Of a stretch of DNA of 64,000 nucleotides, positions 16,021-25,219 are shown in pieces; within the stretch, counting starts at the first letter, position 1; every line of letters starts with the position of its first letter. A program made the position numbers and the translations under genes. A model generated the notes under the pieces. The model made no database searches and was not told the origin of the DNA. It worked only from the letters and a program-made list of their open reading frames with translations. This DNA comes from Leptolyngbyaceae cyanobacterium clean351 (lineage in GTDB: Bacteria; Cyanobacteriota; Cyanobacteriia; DAIDHW01), in contig DAIDHW010000001.1 of NCBI GenBank assembly GCA_027451865.1, positions 558,353 through 622,352 on the forward strand, read 5' to 3'.

Positions 16021-17109
16021 CTAGGCCAAATCGGGGAATATCTCCCGCAGGACGGGATGCACTAAAGACCCCCGTCGGACATTAAGACCCCGGCCTAAAC
16101 CTGGGTCGGTTTCCATGGCCCCGAGGCCTTCCCCTGCCAGCCTCAGAATGTAGGGGAGAGTGGCATTATTGAGGGCTTGGGTAGCTGTACAGGGGACTGC
16201 TCCGGGCATGTTCGGCACTCCGTAGTGCAGCACCCCCGCCTCGGTGTAGGTGGGACAGCTGTGGCTAGTGGGTCGGACCGTTTCCACGCACCCCCCCTGG
16301 TCCACTGCTACATCAATAATCACTGACCCGGGGCGCATTTTTTCCACCAGGGAACGGGGCACGAGGAGCGGGGCCCGGCGGCCCGGGAGTAGGACAGCCC
16401 CCACTAGCAGGTCTGCGGCTGGCACCGCCGCCTCCAATTGGGCAGCACTGCTGTAGCTAAGCTCAACTCGCGACCCGAACAGGGTCTCAAGCAACCCTAG
16501 CCGGTCAAGGCTTAGCTCAATAATTTGGACCCTAGCCCCCATGCCCACAGCAATCCGGGCCGCCTCGGTGCCCACCACCCCACCCCCAAGGATAACCACC
16601 AACCCAGGGGGCACCCCCGGCACCCCTCCCAAGAGGACCCCCCGCCCGCCTTCGGGCCGCTGCAGAAAGTGGGCCCCAAACTGCACCGCCAGGCGACCGG
16701 CGATTACACTCATGGGGTGGAGGAGGGGTAATCCTCTTGAACCCAAAGTCTCCACACTTTCGTAGGCAATGGCTATGGTGCCCTTGGTAAGTAGGCACTC
16801 GGTCAGGGAACGATGGGCTGCCAGATGTAGGTAGGTAAACAAGATTTGGTCTTTGCGCAGCAGGTCGTACTCGGACTCTAGGGGCTCCTTGACCTTGACT
16901 ACTAGGTCGCAGGCCCAGGCCTCAGCCTGGGGTCCGATGAGGGCTCCGCTGCGCTCGTATGCCTCATCGCTAAAGCCCGCACCCGCTCCGGCCCCCGTTT
17001 CAACTAGGACCTGGTGTCCAGCTTCCGTTAAGGCCCGGATACTGCTAGGGGTAAGCCCTACGCGAAATTCCTGGTCTTTGATTTCCTTGGGAACACCAAC
17101 TCGCATCAC
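16021..17109 (-). CDS. ald: Alanine dehydrogenase
   Basis: A 362-residue NAD-dependent enzyme converting alanine to pyruvate and ammonium (reversibly). Marks: MRVGVPKEIKDQEFRVGLTP, VETGAGAGAGFSDE, LFTYLHLAAH, a glycine-rich Rossmann motif VVILGGGVVGTEAARIAVGMGA near 170, DVAVDQGGC near 270 and HYGVPNMPGAVPCTAT near 297. The GGRGVLLGGVPGVPPG segment before the Rossmann motif fits the family. The gene stands alone, with divergent DUF3120 136 bases away. Confidence 0.95.
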   Translation of the reverse strand: MMRVGVPKEIKDQEFRVGLTPSSIRALTEAGHQVLVETGAGAGAGFSDEAYERSGALIGPQAEAWACDLVVKVKEPLESEYDLLRKDQILFTYLHLAAHRSLTECLLTKGTIAIAYESVETLGSRGLPLLHPMSVIAGRLAVQFGAHFLQRPEGGRGVLLGGVPGVPPGLVVILGGGVVGTEAARIAVGMGARVQIIELSLDRLGLLETLFGSRVELSYSSAAQLEAAVPAADLLVGAVLLPGRRAPLLVPRSLVEKMRPGSVIIDVAVDQGGCVETVRPTSHSCPTYTEAGVLHYGVPNMPGAVPCTATQALNNATLPYILRLAGEGLGAMETDPGLGRGLNVRRGSLVHPVLREIFPDLA

Positions 17110-17245
17110 TTCCCCCCGGTGTGTCTCAATACTCTAGCTTAGCGGGCGGGGGACTAGGATTGAAACCCGGCCCATGCCCCCAGGGGGGATAGGAGTTGGG
17201 TGTGGTATATTAACAAAAGTAAACTAAATTCCCCCTAGCTACCCC

Positions 17246-17932
17246 TTGCTGTTAACTACTTATCACCCAGGTTTTCCTTGGCCAGCTCCTGTTAGGCGGC
17301 GTCAGCATCTCTATGTCTTGCTAGGGGCCGTGGTCCTAGTATCGGTACCCGTATTTGTTCAAGCTCCCCTAGTGCGCTCCTGGCCTTGGCTGAGTCTGGC
17401 AGCCACCCTCGGCTGGGTACTCCTAGGTTATCGACTGTATAGGTCTGCCGCCTACCGGGTGTGGGGAGACCTGCTGCTAGGGTTTGCCTGGACCTGGTTG
17501 GCAGGTTCGATCTACTGGGGTTGGCTAAGGTGGGAACCCCTCCTACATTTGCCCGTAGAAGCTATCGGCGTACCGGCAGTCCTCTGGAGCCTCAGTCGAG
17601 GCTGGGGGTCAGTCGGCGGCTGGTTTTACATTGGTTCCCTCGGGGGCACCTGTCTAACGGACCTGTACTTTTACCAAGTAGACCTGATTCCAGCCTGGCG
17701 TCAGCTGATGGCTGCCCCCCCTGAGCAGGCCTTAGAGATACTGCAGTCAGCCCTAGGCACCATGGGGAGTCCCGCAGGTTGGGGATGGGCCCTAGGGCTA
17801 GTGTCCCTTTTGTTAGCTGTAGGTTTGCTGGCCCTCCGCTCCCCGCGTGTTTACCACTGGGCCCTCGGCGGGGCAGTTCTGAGCACTCTGTTAGTCGACG
17901 GCCTGTTTTGGTGTAGCGCTGCCCTAGTGTAG
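17246..17932 (+). CDS. DUF3120 family cyanobacterial membrane protein
   Basis: A 228-residue protein with about six membrane helices. Landmarks include FPWPAPVRRRQHLYVLLGAV, RVWGDLLLGFAWTWLAGSIYWGWLRWEP and YIGSLGGTCLTDLYFYQVDLIPAWR. This matches my memory of DUF3120, found in cyanobacteria and of unknown function. The start is a TTG at 17246 with no better alternative close by. Just after the stop is an imperfect signal: a 7-bp stem (17938-17944 with 17959-17965), but without a T run. Confidence 0.82.
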   Translation: MLLTTYHPGFPWPAPVRRRQHLYVLLGAVVLVSVPVFVQAPLVRSWPWLSLAATLGWVLLGYRLYRSAAYRVWGDLLLGFAWTWLAGSIYWGWLRWEPLLHLPVEAIGVPAVLWSLSRGWGSVGGWFYIGSLGGTCLTDLYFYQVDLIPAWRQLMAAPPEQALEILQSALGTMGSPAGWGWALGLVSLLLAVGLLALRSPRVYHWALGGAVLSTLLVDGLFWCSAALV

Positions 17933-18030
17933 GTAAGTCAGGCTGGTCACCAAGGGAGAGCCTGAATCCCAAGCCCTGGAACGAGGGGGCCCTGAACGTG
18001 GCATAGTGCAGGTAATCCGTTCGGCGGGAT

Positions 18031-19293
18031 TTGCCTGTGGCCTCTTCCGTGCGCACCTATCATGACCCCCTCCATGGGGCCATTTCCCTGGAAAGAAGTG
18101 ACCCGGTCGAAGCTCTTCTCATTCGTCTGATCGACACTCCTGCCTGCCAACGTCTCCGGCGGATCCGCCAGCTTGGCCCGGCCAGTCTTACCTTCCATGG
18201 AGCTGAAAGCTCGCGCTTCACCCACTCCCTCGGGGTGATGGCAGTGGCCCGCCGGGCCTTCGACCGCCTGGCACGGCGTTACCCTGAGCTCGCACCCCAT
18301 CGGGCCCCGGTCCTATGCAGTGCTCTGCTCCACGACCTAGGCCACGGACCCTTTAGCCACACCGCTGAAGAGGTCTTCGGGACCCGCCACGAGGCCTGGA
18401 CCCAGCGGATCATCCGGGAGCACCTGCCTATCCACCAACTACTAGAGGAGCATCAAAGGGGCCTAGCGGAGCAGATTCGGCAAATTTACACCCACACCTA
18501 CCCCCTCCCCCTCGCCTGGCAACTGGTCTCAAGTCAACTAGATTGCGACCGTCTAGATTACCTGATGCGGGACAGTTACTTTACCGGGGCTAGCTACGGC
18601 CGCCTGGATTTGGACCGGATCCTGCTGGCTATGGACTACGACCCCCGCAGTCGGCAGCTAGTGGTAGGCTACAAGGGTTTGGCGGCTATTGAGCACTACC
18701 TAATGGTGCGCTACTTCATGTACGCCCAAATCTATAACCACCCGAAGAACATGGCAGCTGCCTGGGGGCTAGAGCGGACCTTGCACCGTGCCCGCGAGTT
18801 ACTGCAGGAAAATAACCTTTGGGCTGATGGCCCGATGACCGCCTGGCTGCACAGGGCTCCCCAGAACTTGACCTTAGAGGAGTACCTAGCCGTAGATGAC
18901 GGAACTGTCACCTACCATCTGCAGACCTGGCGTCACCACTCAGACCCAGTTCTAGCTGATCTGTGCCGGCGCTTCCTCGACCGGGATCTGTTTAAGGCCC
19001 TAGATATCAGCAGCTGTCAACCAGGAGAGCAGCTGGAACTCCAGCAGCAGGCGGCCGCTGCCCTCCAAGCCTTGGGTTGGCCTCCCGCCTACTACGTAGG
19101 CATCCGAGTTTCCCGCAGTCGGGGTTACACCCTCTACCAGCGAGGCATTAAGCTCCTTACCCAAGTAGGCCTACGGGAAATTAGTCAGTTTTCTCCCCTG
19201 ATCCAAACCCTTCTGCAGACTTCCCAGAGGACAATTTTAATCTATCCCCGGGAAGTTGGCGCCCACATCAGGCCTAAAAATTCTCCCGCCTAG
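18031..19293 (+). CDS. HD-domain phosphohydrolase (COG1078 type)
   Basis: A 420-residue protein of the dGTPase-like HD superfamily. RTYHDPLHGAISLE at the N-terminus, RRIRQLGPASLTFHGAESSRFTHSLGV (metal His) and HDLGHGPFSHTAEE (the HD pair near 107) are all present, as are DRLDYLMRDSYFTG and a long helical C-terminus. The fold hydrolyses phosphate esters or nucleotides (SAMHD1-like relatives act on dNTPs), but the substrate of this branch is unknown to me. The start may be the TTG at 18031 or the GTG at 18037. Confidence 0.88.
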   Translation: MPVASSVRTYHDPLHGAISLERSDPVEALLIRLIDTPACQRLRRIRQLGPASLTFHGAESSRFTHSLGVMAVARRAFDRLARRYPELAPHRAPVLCSALLHDLGHGPFSHTAEEVFGTRHEAWTQRIIREHLPIHQLLEEHQRGLAEQIRQIYTHTYPLPLAWQLVSSQLDCDRLDYLMRDSYFTGASYGRLDLDRILLAMDYDPRSRQLVVGYKGLAAIEHYLMVRYFMYAQIYNHPKNMAAAWGLERTLHRARELLQENNLWADGPMTAWLHRAPQNLTLEEYLAVDDGTVTYHLQTWRHHSDPVLADLCRRFLDRDLFKALDISSCQPGEQLELQQQAAAALQALGWPPAYYVGIRVSRSRGYTLYQRGIKLLTQVGLREISQFSPLIQTLLQTSQRTILIYPREVGAHIRPKNSPA

Positions 19294-19351
19294 GGCCAGG
19301 GGAGTTCTAATTTGCTAGCCTGGGGGCGTCCACTGCGGCTCTTTCCACCCA

Positions 19352-20026
19352 ATGCTCACTCTTTATCACTTGCCCCTTTCCTTCAACTCGCGTCGGGTTT
19401 GGGTAGCTCTCCTGGAGAAGGAACTAGCTTTTGAGACGGTAGTCATGGAACTAGGGGGCGACCAGTTCGCCCCGCACTTCCTCTCCCTTAACCCTTTCCA
19501 CCATATCCCTGTGCTAACCGACGGGGATTTTCGGGTCCTGGAATCCCTGGCAATCCTTGATTACCTCGAGGCCAAATACCCTACCCCATCGCTCCTGCCC
19601 AAGGACCCCGAGGTCCTCGCTAAGGTGCGCATGGTAGAGATGGTAACCATCAACGAACTCGTACCCGCCTTGGGCCCCCTGTTCCGGCACTCCCTGGGCG
19701 CCTCGCCCCTAGAGCCTCGGCAGGAGACCGAGTGCCTAAACAAAATCCGCACCACGTTGAACTTCTTAGCCGGGCTCCTAGAGGACAAAACCTACTTTGG
19801 TGGGGACCAGCTAACTCTAGCTGAGGTGGTGGCTGGAACAGTAATTCCCTTGTTGGATAGGCCCGGCTTAAACCTGGGGGGTACCCTGGATAGCCATTCC
19901 TACTTGAAAGCTTGGTCAGAGCATCTCGAAGGACGCCCCGCCTGGCAGGCCACCCGAGCCAAGGATGAGGACTTTGTTGCCTTTGGCGAACGGTTACGAG
20001 CACGCCTAGGGGCCACCAAGGCCTAG
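19352..20026 (+). CDS. Glutathione S-transferase family protein
   Basis: A 224-residue protein with a thioredoxin-fold N-terminal domain (MLTLYHLPLSFNSRRVWVAL, then NPFHHIPVLTDGDFRVLESLAILDYLEAKYP, which holds the glutathione-binding cis-Pro and Glu-Ser) and an all-helical C-terminal domain (LAEVVAGTVIPLLDRPGL). The catalytic residue is probably Ser12, as in theta/zeta-like enzymes. Function is probably detoxification or peroxide handling; the substrate cannot be told. Confidence 0.88.
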   Translation: MLTLYHLPLSFNSRRVWVALLEKELAFETVVMELGGDQFAPHFLSLNPFHHIPVLTDGDFRVLESLAILDYLEAKYPTPSLLPKDPEVLAKVRMVEMVTINELVPALGPLFRHSLGASPLEPRQETECLNKIRTTLNFLAGLLEDKTYFGGDQLTLAEVVAGTVIPLLDRPGLNLGGTLDSHSYLKAWSEHLEGRPAWQATRAKDEDFVAFGERLRARLGATKA

Positions 20027-20034
20027 AGCATAAG

Positions 20035-20050
20035 CCCCCCCCTGGGGGGG
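20035..20050. terminator. C8-T-G7 hairpin between convergent genes
   Basis: Eight C (20035-20042), one T and seven G (20044-20050) can fold into a very GC-rich hairpin in the 34-base gap between the ends of the GST gene and ftsH. There is no T tract on either side, but its place between two convergent stops suggests a bidirectional transcript end or roadblock. A similar C/G hairpin is at 39091-39109. Confidence 0.5.
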
Positions 20051-20060
20051 ACCCCCAAGT

Positions 20061-21962
20061 CTAGGGTAGGTTAGCTCGGTCTAACTGTTGGTCAGGAAGG
20101 ACAAAGGGGACCGCAGTGTATTCAGCGACAATTTGCCGCAACTCCTCCCCGTCAATGGTCTCCTTATCAACAAGCAAGTCTACTAGGCGGTCCACCAAGG
20201 GGCGGTTTTGGCTGATGATGTCCAGAGCCTGGTGGTAGGCACAATCGACAATGGCATGTACCTGAGCATCCACGGAGGCGGCAATCTCGTTGGAGTACTC
20301 AGAGCGCATCATCAGGTCCCGGCCGAGAAACACTTCCCCCATGGGCCCCTCCAAAAATAGGGGTCCAAGATTGGACATGCCAAAACGGGTGACCATCTGC
20401 CGAGCCATAGCGGTCACCTGTTGCAGATCGTTGCCCGCGCCGGTAGTCACTTCCGCCTTACCAAAGATTACCTCTTCTGCAGCTCTTCCCCCTAAGGCCC
20501 CGGCGATACGGGCTAAGATCTGAGTGCGGGTGATTAGTCCTTGCTCCTCATCCGGCATGAACCAGGTCAATCCTTGGGCTTGGCCCCGGGGTATGAGGGT
20601 GACTTTCTGGACTGGGTCATGGCCCTTGACAAGGGTGCCGACAATGGCGTGACCGATTTCGTGGTAAGCAATCAGCCGCTTATTTTTGTTGTCTACCAGG
20701 GGAGTGCCCTCCATTCCCGCCACTACCCTGTCCACAGCGTCATCCACCTCCAGCATGGTGACAGCGGCTTTGCGCCGGCGGGCAGTAAGGATGGCAGCCT
20801 CATTAAGCAAATTAGCTAAATCGGCACCAGTAAACCCAGGAGTACGGCGGGCGATCGCTTCGAGGGAAACTTCCTCAGCTAACTTTTTGTTGCGAGCGTG
20901 CACCTCGAGGATTTGCAGTCGACCCTTAATGTCGGGGGGGTCAACGGTGACCTGCCGGTCAAAGCGACCTGGCCGCAGCAAGGCGGAGTCTAGGACGTCG
21001 ACCCGGTTGGTGGCAGCAATTACAATAATGCCACTATTACCCTCAAAGCCATCCATCTCCGTCAGAAGTTGGTTGAGGGTCTGCTCCCGCTCATCATTAC
21101 CCCCACCAATACCGGCCCCTCGCTGGCGGCCGACGGCATCAATTTCATCAATGAAAACGATACACGGGGCATTCTCTTTGGCTTTTTTAAAGAGGTCGCG
21201 GACCCGGGAAGCCCCTACCCCCACGAACATTTCTACGAATTCTGAGCCAGAAATACTGAAAAAGGGTACTCCAGCCTCCCCGGCGATCGCTTTTGCTAAC
21301 AGAGTCTTGCCAGTTCCAGGAGGACCCACCAGCAAGGCACCCTTAGGAATCTTGGCCCCCACCGCCGTAAACTTCTCGGGCTGCTTCAGAAAAGTGACCA
21401 CCTCCTGCAGCTCTTCTTTGGCCTCTTCCACCCCTGCCACATCGTCAAACTTGACTCCAGTCTTGGCCTCCATTTGGAAGCGAGCCTTAGACTTGCCAAA
21501 GTTCATGGCTTGGCCAGGCCCCCCGGGCACGTTACTTGAGCGTCGGAACAGGAAGAACAATCCCGCCAGCAATAGGGTAGGAAAGATTAGATTACTGAGA
21601 AAGCCCCAGACTACTCCGTTGTTGCGGGGGGGGTGAGTGTCAAAGCTAATCCCGCTCTCCCGTAGGCGGGTTATTAACTCTGGGGCATTAGCTGGAAGGT
21701 CTACGCGCCATCTTTGAAGGCGGTTGCCTAGCTCCGGGTCTGCTGCTTCAACAATTGCCGTGCGGCCATTCTCGTAGAGGTCAACACTGGTCACCCGGTG
21801 ATCATCTAGGTATTCTAGGAACCGACCATAGGTCATGCGGGTGCTCGCCGTGCTGCGAGAACTTTCCATGGGTGAGGAAGCAAAAGAACCCTGCCAAACC
21901 AAAAACCCGACCAGGATAATCGGAGTAATCCACAGCAGGGCAGTCTTCCAAGATAGTTTCAT
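20061..21962 (-). CDS. ftsH: ATP-dependent zinc metalloprotease FtsH
   Basis: A 633-residue membrane AAA protease. It has an N-terminal membrane helix, a lumenal/periplasmic domain (about 35-115), a second helix ([20 protein letters not shown]), Walker A GPPGTGKT near 214, Walker [12 protein letters not shown], the second region of homology [17 protein letters not shown], and the zinc motif HEIGH near 430. It degrades damaged membrane proteins; the start [11 protein letters not shown] resembles the cyanobacterial FtsH2 type that works in photosystem II repair, but the paralogue assignment is tentative. Two of the only three HIP1 sites I saw in the window lie inside it. Confidence 0.95.
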   Translation of the reverse strand: MKLSWKTALLWITPIILVGFLVWQGSFASSPMESSRSTASTRMTYGRFLEYLDDHRVTSVDLYENGRTAIVEAADPELGNRLQRWRVDLPANAPELITRLRESGISFDTHPPRNNGVVWGFLSNLIFPTLLLAGLFFLFRRSSNVPGGPGQAMNFGKSKARFQMEAKTGVKFDDVAGVEEAKEELQEVVTFLKQPEKFTAVGAKIPKGALLVGPPGTGKTLLAKAIAGEAGVPFFSISGSEFVEMFVGVGASRVRDLFKKAKENAPCIVFIDEIDAVGRQRGAGIGGGNDEREQTLNQLLTEMDGFEGNSGIIVIAATNRVDVLDSALLRPGRFDRQVTVDPPDIKGRLQILEVHARNKKLAEEVSLEAIARRTPGFTGADLANLLNEAAILTARRRKAAVTMLEVDDAVDRVVAGMEGTPLVDNKNKRLIAYHEIGHAIVGTLVKGHDPVQKVTLIPRGQAQGLTWFMPDEEQGLITRTQILARIAGALGGRAAEEVIFGKAEVTTGAGNDLQQVTAMARQMVTRFGMSNLGPLFLEGPMGEVFLGRDLMMRSEYSNEIAASVDAQVHAIVDCAYHQALDIISQNRPLVDRLVDLLVDKETIDGEELRQIVAEYTAVPFVLPDQQLDRANLP

Positions 21963-22091
21963 AAGATCCAGATGCCTCAGAGAATATATTTGTTTTTCAC
22001 TTCACCCCCCTGAAGGGAGGTTAACCATCAAGGTAGCCCCGGGCAATTAATGAGTAATATCAGGAGCAATTGTTACCAAATTTAACACATT

Positions 22092-22559
22092 CTACTTCCT
22101 GGGGACAACTTTAGGAGTCTTGCCCGAGTTTGGGACCGTGGGCAAGTCAACTACAGGCCGTTCTAGGGTGATCCACAGCCCCAAACCAGTGGCACTAGAA
22201 GCATTGGTAGCTACTTGCAAGGCGGCATGGTTAGTCCCGGGCCGGGATACCCCTAACCAGGTGCTAAAGGAGACCAAGACTAAGGCTGCTACTGCTCCCC
22301 CACCCCAGCGCCAATGGTGCCTTGATCTAAGCCGTTGGAAGACGCGGCCCCTGACCTGGCTAATGGGCGCCGTGGGCACCGGCATAGTTTGGATACCCTG
22401 GCGGAGTCTGAGTAGTTGGTAATAAAGGCTCCGGGCTTGGGGGTCACGGTTGAGCCACTCCCGGACTCGCTGGCACTCCCTAGCTCCTAACTCTCCATCT
22501 AGATAGGCACTTAAATCTTTGAACTTGCGGAACTTGGCATCTGAAGGAAGATCGGCCAT
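22092..22559 (-). CDS. Probable anti-sigma factor of the adjacent ECF sigma
   Basis: About 155 residues. The N-terminal part (KFKDLSAYLDGELGARECQRVREWL) resembles the helical sigma-binding domain of anti-sigma factors (L-S-A-Y-L-D-G-E-L). A short membrane helix (GGGAVAALVLVSFSTWLGV, about 95-113) follows, then a short external tail with no recognisable domain. No zinc-type HxxxCxxC is present. It lies just downstream of the ECF sigma gene on the same strand with a gap of about 95 bases, the usual sigma/anti-sigma order. The start is taken at ATG 22559; ATG 22580 is an alternative. Confidence 0.78.
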   Translation of the reverse strand: MADLPSDAKFRKFKDLSAYLDGELGARECQRVREWLNRDPQARSLYYQLLRLRQGIQTMPVPTAPISQVRGRVFQRLRSRHHWRWGGGAVAALVLVSFSTWLGVSRPGTNHAALQVATNASSATGLGLWITLERPVVDLPTVPNSGKTPKVVPRK

Positions 22560-22654
22560 AGGAAAGCCCCCAAAAATCATCCCAGCTAGAAATTAGAACT
22601 TTCACACCGCCTGAGGCATACCGGCAGACCAGAGGGATAGAGTATCCCTGCTAG

Positions 22655-23311
22655 TCAAGAGAGGAGATAGTCTTCCAATTCAGACTGCAACCGTTGGCGG
22701 GCCCGGGCGATGCGAGACTTGACCGTGCCTAGGGACACGCCCGTAGCCTGGGCAATTTCCTCGTAGGAGAGCCCTTCAATTTCCCGCAGAATGATAGTGA
22801 CTCGAAACACTTCCGGGAGATCGGCAATGGCGCTGTGCAACTGCTCATAAAATTCCAGGGTGGCCATCTCTTCCCCGGGGCCTGGCTGATGACAGGGCAG
22901 GTCCCAGTCTATTTCCCGGTCTTCCCACCGGCAAGGAGCATCAAGGGAAACCGGGGGGATGTTGCGCTTGCGTTTGCGCAACTCGTCATAGAAAAGATTT
23001 GTGATGATCCGACTAAGCCAGCCCCGGAATTTCTCGGGCCCCTGGAGACGGCGCAGATTGCGGTAAACCCTAATCCATACCTCTTGGGCTAGATCAGCCC
23101 GGTCAGGCCAATCCGGAGCGAGGTGATACAATAGGCGATCAACGTGAAACTGATACCGCCGCAACAGCTCAGAAAAGGCTAGACGGTCTGGTTGTGCCCC
23201 CGCCTGGCAGCAAAGGATTAAATCGTAGTTAGAAAGTTTAGGGTTAAAGCTAGACACAGGACCGTCTGCGGCTTTCACGGGAGACCGGGGGGCCTGCAGG
23301 GAATAAGTCAT
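22655..23311 (-). CDS. ECF-type RNA polymerase sigma factor (SigG-like)
   Basis: About 218 residues with sigma region 2 (FSELLRRYQFHVDRLLYHL, DLAQEVWIRVYRNLRRLQGPEKFRGWLSRI) and region 4 (IADLPEVFRVTIILREIEGLSYEEIAQATGVSLGTVKSRIARARQRL, given in pieces), with no region 3. It is thus a group 3/ECF sigma; by architecture it resembles cyanobacterial SigG, an envelope or light stress regulator. The start is put at ATG 23311 (MTYSLQAP). It follows an unknown gene and the pil genes, and precedes its likely anti-sigma gene. Confidence 0.9.
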   Translation of the reverse strand: MTYSLQAPRSPVKAADGPVSSFNPKLSNYDLILCCQAGAQPDRLAFSELLRRYQFHVDRLLYHLAPDWPDRADLAQEVWIRVYRNLRRLQGPEKFRGWLSRIITNLFYDELRKRKRNIPPVSLDAPCRWEDREIDWDLPCHQPGPGEEMATLEFYEQLHSAIADLPEVFRVTIILREIEGLSYEEIAQATGVSLGTVKSRIARARQRLQSELEDYLLS

Positions 23312-23373
23312 ATTCAGCAGCAGTGACGATATCAGTATACAGGGCGCAGACGAAAAAGCTGGGCTGATGTTCC

Positions 23374-23943
23374 TCAAGGAGGACCTAAAAGTTTACCCTC
23401 CTCAGGAGTTAAGGCCAAGGGGGCATCCGCACCGAACTGACGGGGGTCCTGCAGCACCCAGGGTAGGCCAGCTCCCTCTAAGCCTCGGCGGATTCGATGC
23501 CAGCTGTGGGGGAAGACCACAAATAGCGGCAGAAGCTCTTCGGTACCTTCATTAACCAGATGTTCCTGTCCTTGGGGCAGCACCCAGTTGTAACCTTGGC
23601 TCAGGAGTACCTGGGTTTTGCGCCAGCGGCCTAGGAATTGACCAAAGCCTTCCCCTGGACGGTGGATGAACAGGGCAATTTCCACCGGCAGCTTGATTTT
23701 CCAGGCCGGGTCACACATGAGAATCCCCAAGTCACAGGGGAGGATTTGGGTCCGGGGGGGTTCCCCTAGGCCGGAAAAAACCCGCACCCCAGGCAGAGGT
23801 ACAGGGAGGACACTATCGACTGCCCGCCTAATACTGGGAACCTTCTCCAGGTAGGGACGGTACTGGCGTAGGAGGGCGAGTAAACCCTGGGGGCAAGTGT
23901 ACTCAACTAAGGCTAAGTCGTAGGCATGGTCTTCCGGATCCAT
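23374..23943 (-). CDS. Unknown protein between the pil genes and the ECF sigma gene
   Basis: About 189 residues, starting at ATG 23943 (MDPEDHAYDLALVEYTCP), ten bases after the pilC stop. An extension upstream to 24027 would overlap pilC and looks unconserved. It is soluble with no signal peptide. Notable stretches are LPCDLGILMCDPAWKIKLPVEIALFIH, LLPLFVVFPHSWHRIRRGLEG and VLQDPRQFGADAP. I do not recognise a family. It could be the last gene of the pil operon, or linked to the sigma gene 62 bases downstream. Confidence 0.65.
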   Translation of the reverse strand: MDPEDHAYDLALVEYTCPQGLLALLRQYRPYLEKVPSIRRAVDSVLPVPLPGVRVFSGLGEPPRTQILPCDLGILMCDPAWKIKLPVEIALFIHRPGEGFGQFLGRWRKTQVLLSQGYNWVLPQGQEHLVNEGTEELLPLFVVFPHSWHRIRRGLEGAGLPWVLQDPRQFGADAPLALTPEEGKLLGPP

Positions 23944-23953
23944 AATTGCAGGT

Positions 23954-25195
23954 TTAGCCCAGGTGATTGTAAAGGGTGAATAGGGGCAAGTACATAGACA
24001 GCAAAACTGCCCCGACCATTCCCCCAACCACCACGATCATCAAGGGTTCGATGATGCTAGTGAGGGATTTTACCGCCTCCTCCACTTCGTTTTCGTAGAA
24101 GTCTGCCACCTTCGAGAGCATTTGGTCGATCTCTCCCGTCTCTTCGCCAATGCTAATCATTTGGATGGCCATGTGGGGAAAAACCCGCTCCTTTTGGAGA
24201 GCAATGCTGATCATCCCGCCGGTTTGAATTTCATGGCGGGCCTGCTCAATGGCATTGGAGATCACCACGTTGCCGGCGGTGTCACGGACGATGGCCAAGG
24301 CGGTAAGTATCGGTACCCCTGAGCGACTGAGAGCTCCGAAAGTCCGGGAGAAGCGAGCTGTGGCGGCCTTCCGAATCAACTCCCCAAACAGGGGCACCCG
24401 CAGGGAGAGGCCATCAATGGTCCGGTGACCAGCCGGGGTAGCGTAGTAGGTCCGATAAGCGAACACTAACCCGGCTATCACCAACAGGGTAATGGCAACG
24501 TACTGGGGAGTACGAATGGCATCACTGATGGCGAGCATAAACCGAGTCAGGGCCGGCAACTGCACGTGCAGTTGGTTAAATATCCCTTCAAAGGTGGGCA
24601 GCACAAATACCGTCATGATTAAGAAAATCGCCACCGCCAGGATCGTCACAATCACAGGGTAGGTAAGGGCAGACTTGATCTGATTTTGCAGGCGGGCTAC
24701 GTCTTCCAAAAGGGTAGCAAGGCGGTTCATGACCTCATCGAGGACTCCCCCCACTTCCCCAGCCTGAACCATACTCACGTAGAGGCCATCAAAGCATTGA
24801 GGGTGCTTGCGCATGGAGTCAGAGAGGGAGTTACCCTCTTGGACGTCACTGCTTAGTTCCCAAAGGGTCTTTTTCAGCTTGGGGTTGGTGGCCTGCTCTG
24901 CCATTACCCCTAGGCTACGCACCATCCCTACCCCCGCATTGACCAATACCGCAAACTGGCGGGAAAAAATCGCCTTGTCCTTGACGGTAACATTGGTCAA
25001 GGCCATGTTAATAGTTTGCAGGTCGAAGTCCAACAGCTTGGTGAGGTTGAAATTCTGGGCTTGGCGAAGACTTTGGATGCGGGTGTATCCCTGACTTTGC
25101 AGAACTGTCCGGGCCTCACCTAGGGAACTAGCAGTCACCTTCCGCTGGCTAATACGCCCGTCGTTATCTTGGATTCTGGCAACGTAGGTAGTCAT
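23954..25195 (-). CDS. pilC: Type IV pilus inner-membrane platform protein PilC
   Basis: A 413-residue type II secretion F / PilC protein with two homologous GspF domains (about 70-190 and 270-395) and three membrane helices (VIVTILAVAIFLIMTVFVLP and others). Marks include FSRQFAVLVNAGV, EGNSLSDSMRKHP, MVQAGEVGGVLDEVMNRLA and MISIGEETGEIDQML. It anchors the PilB/PilT motors under the growing pilus. The last of the three pil genes here; the stop is ten bases before the next gene. Confidence 0.96.
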   Translation of the reverse strand: MTTYVARIQDNDGRISQRKVTASSLGEARTVLQSQGYTRIQSLRQAQNFNLTKLLDFDLQTINMALTNVTVKDKAIFSRQFAVLVNAGVGMVRSLGVMAEQATNPKLKKTLWELSSDVQEGNSLSDSMRKHPQCFDGLYVSMVQAGEVGGVLDEVMNRLATLLEDVARLQNQIKSALTYPVIVTILAVAIFLIMTVFVLPTFEGIFNQLHVQLPALTRFMLAISDAIRTPQYVAITLLVIAGLVFAYRTYYATPAGHRTIDGLSLRVPLFGELIRKAATARFSRTFGALSRSGVPILTALAIVRDTAGNVVISNAIEQARHEIQTGGMISIALQKERVFPHMAIQMISIGEETGEIDQMLSKVADFYENEVEEAVKSLTSIIEPLMIVVVGGMVGAVLLSMYLPLFTLYNHLG

Positions 25196-25219
25196 AGGTT
25201 ATGGGGAGGACGCTGTTAC

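Noticed and set aside
17938-17965. 7-bp stem after the DUF3120 gene
   Set aside because: It has a 14-base loop and no T tract, so I would not call it a terminator.
20686-21636. 316-codon open frame on the strand opposite ftsH
   Set aside because: It lies wholly inside the well-supported ftsH gene, has Ser/Arg/Pro-rich low-quality composition and no domain.
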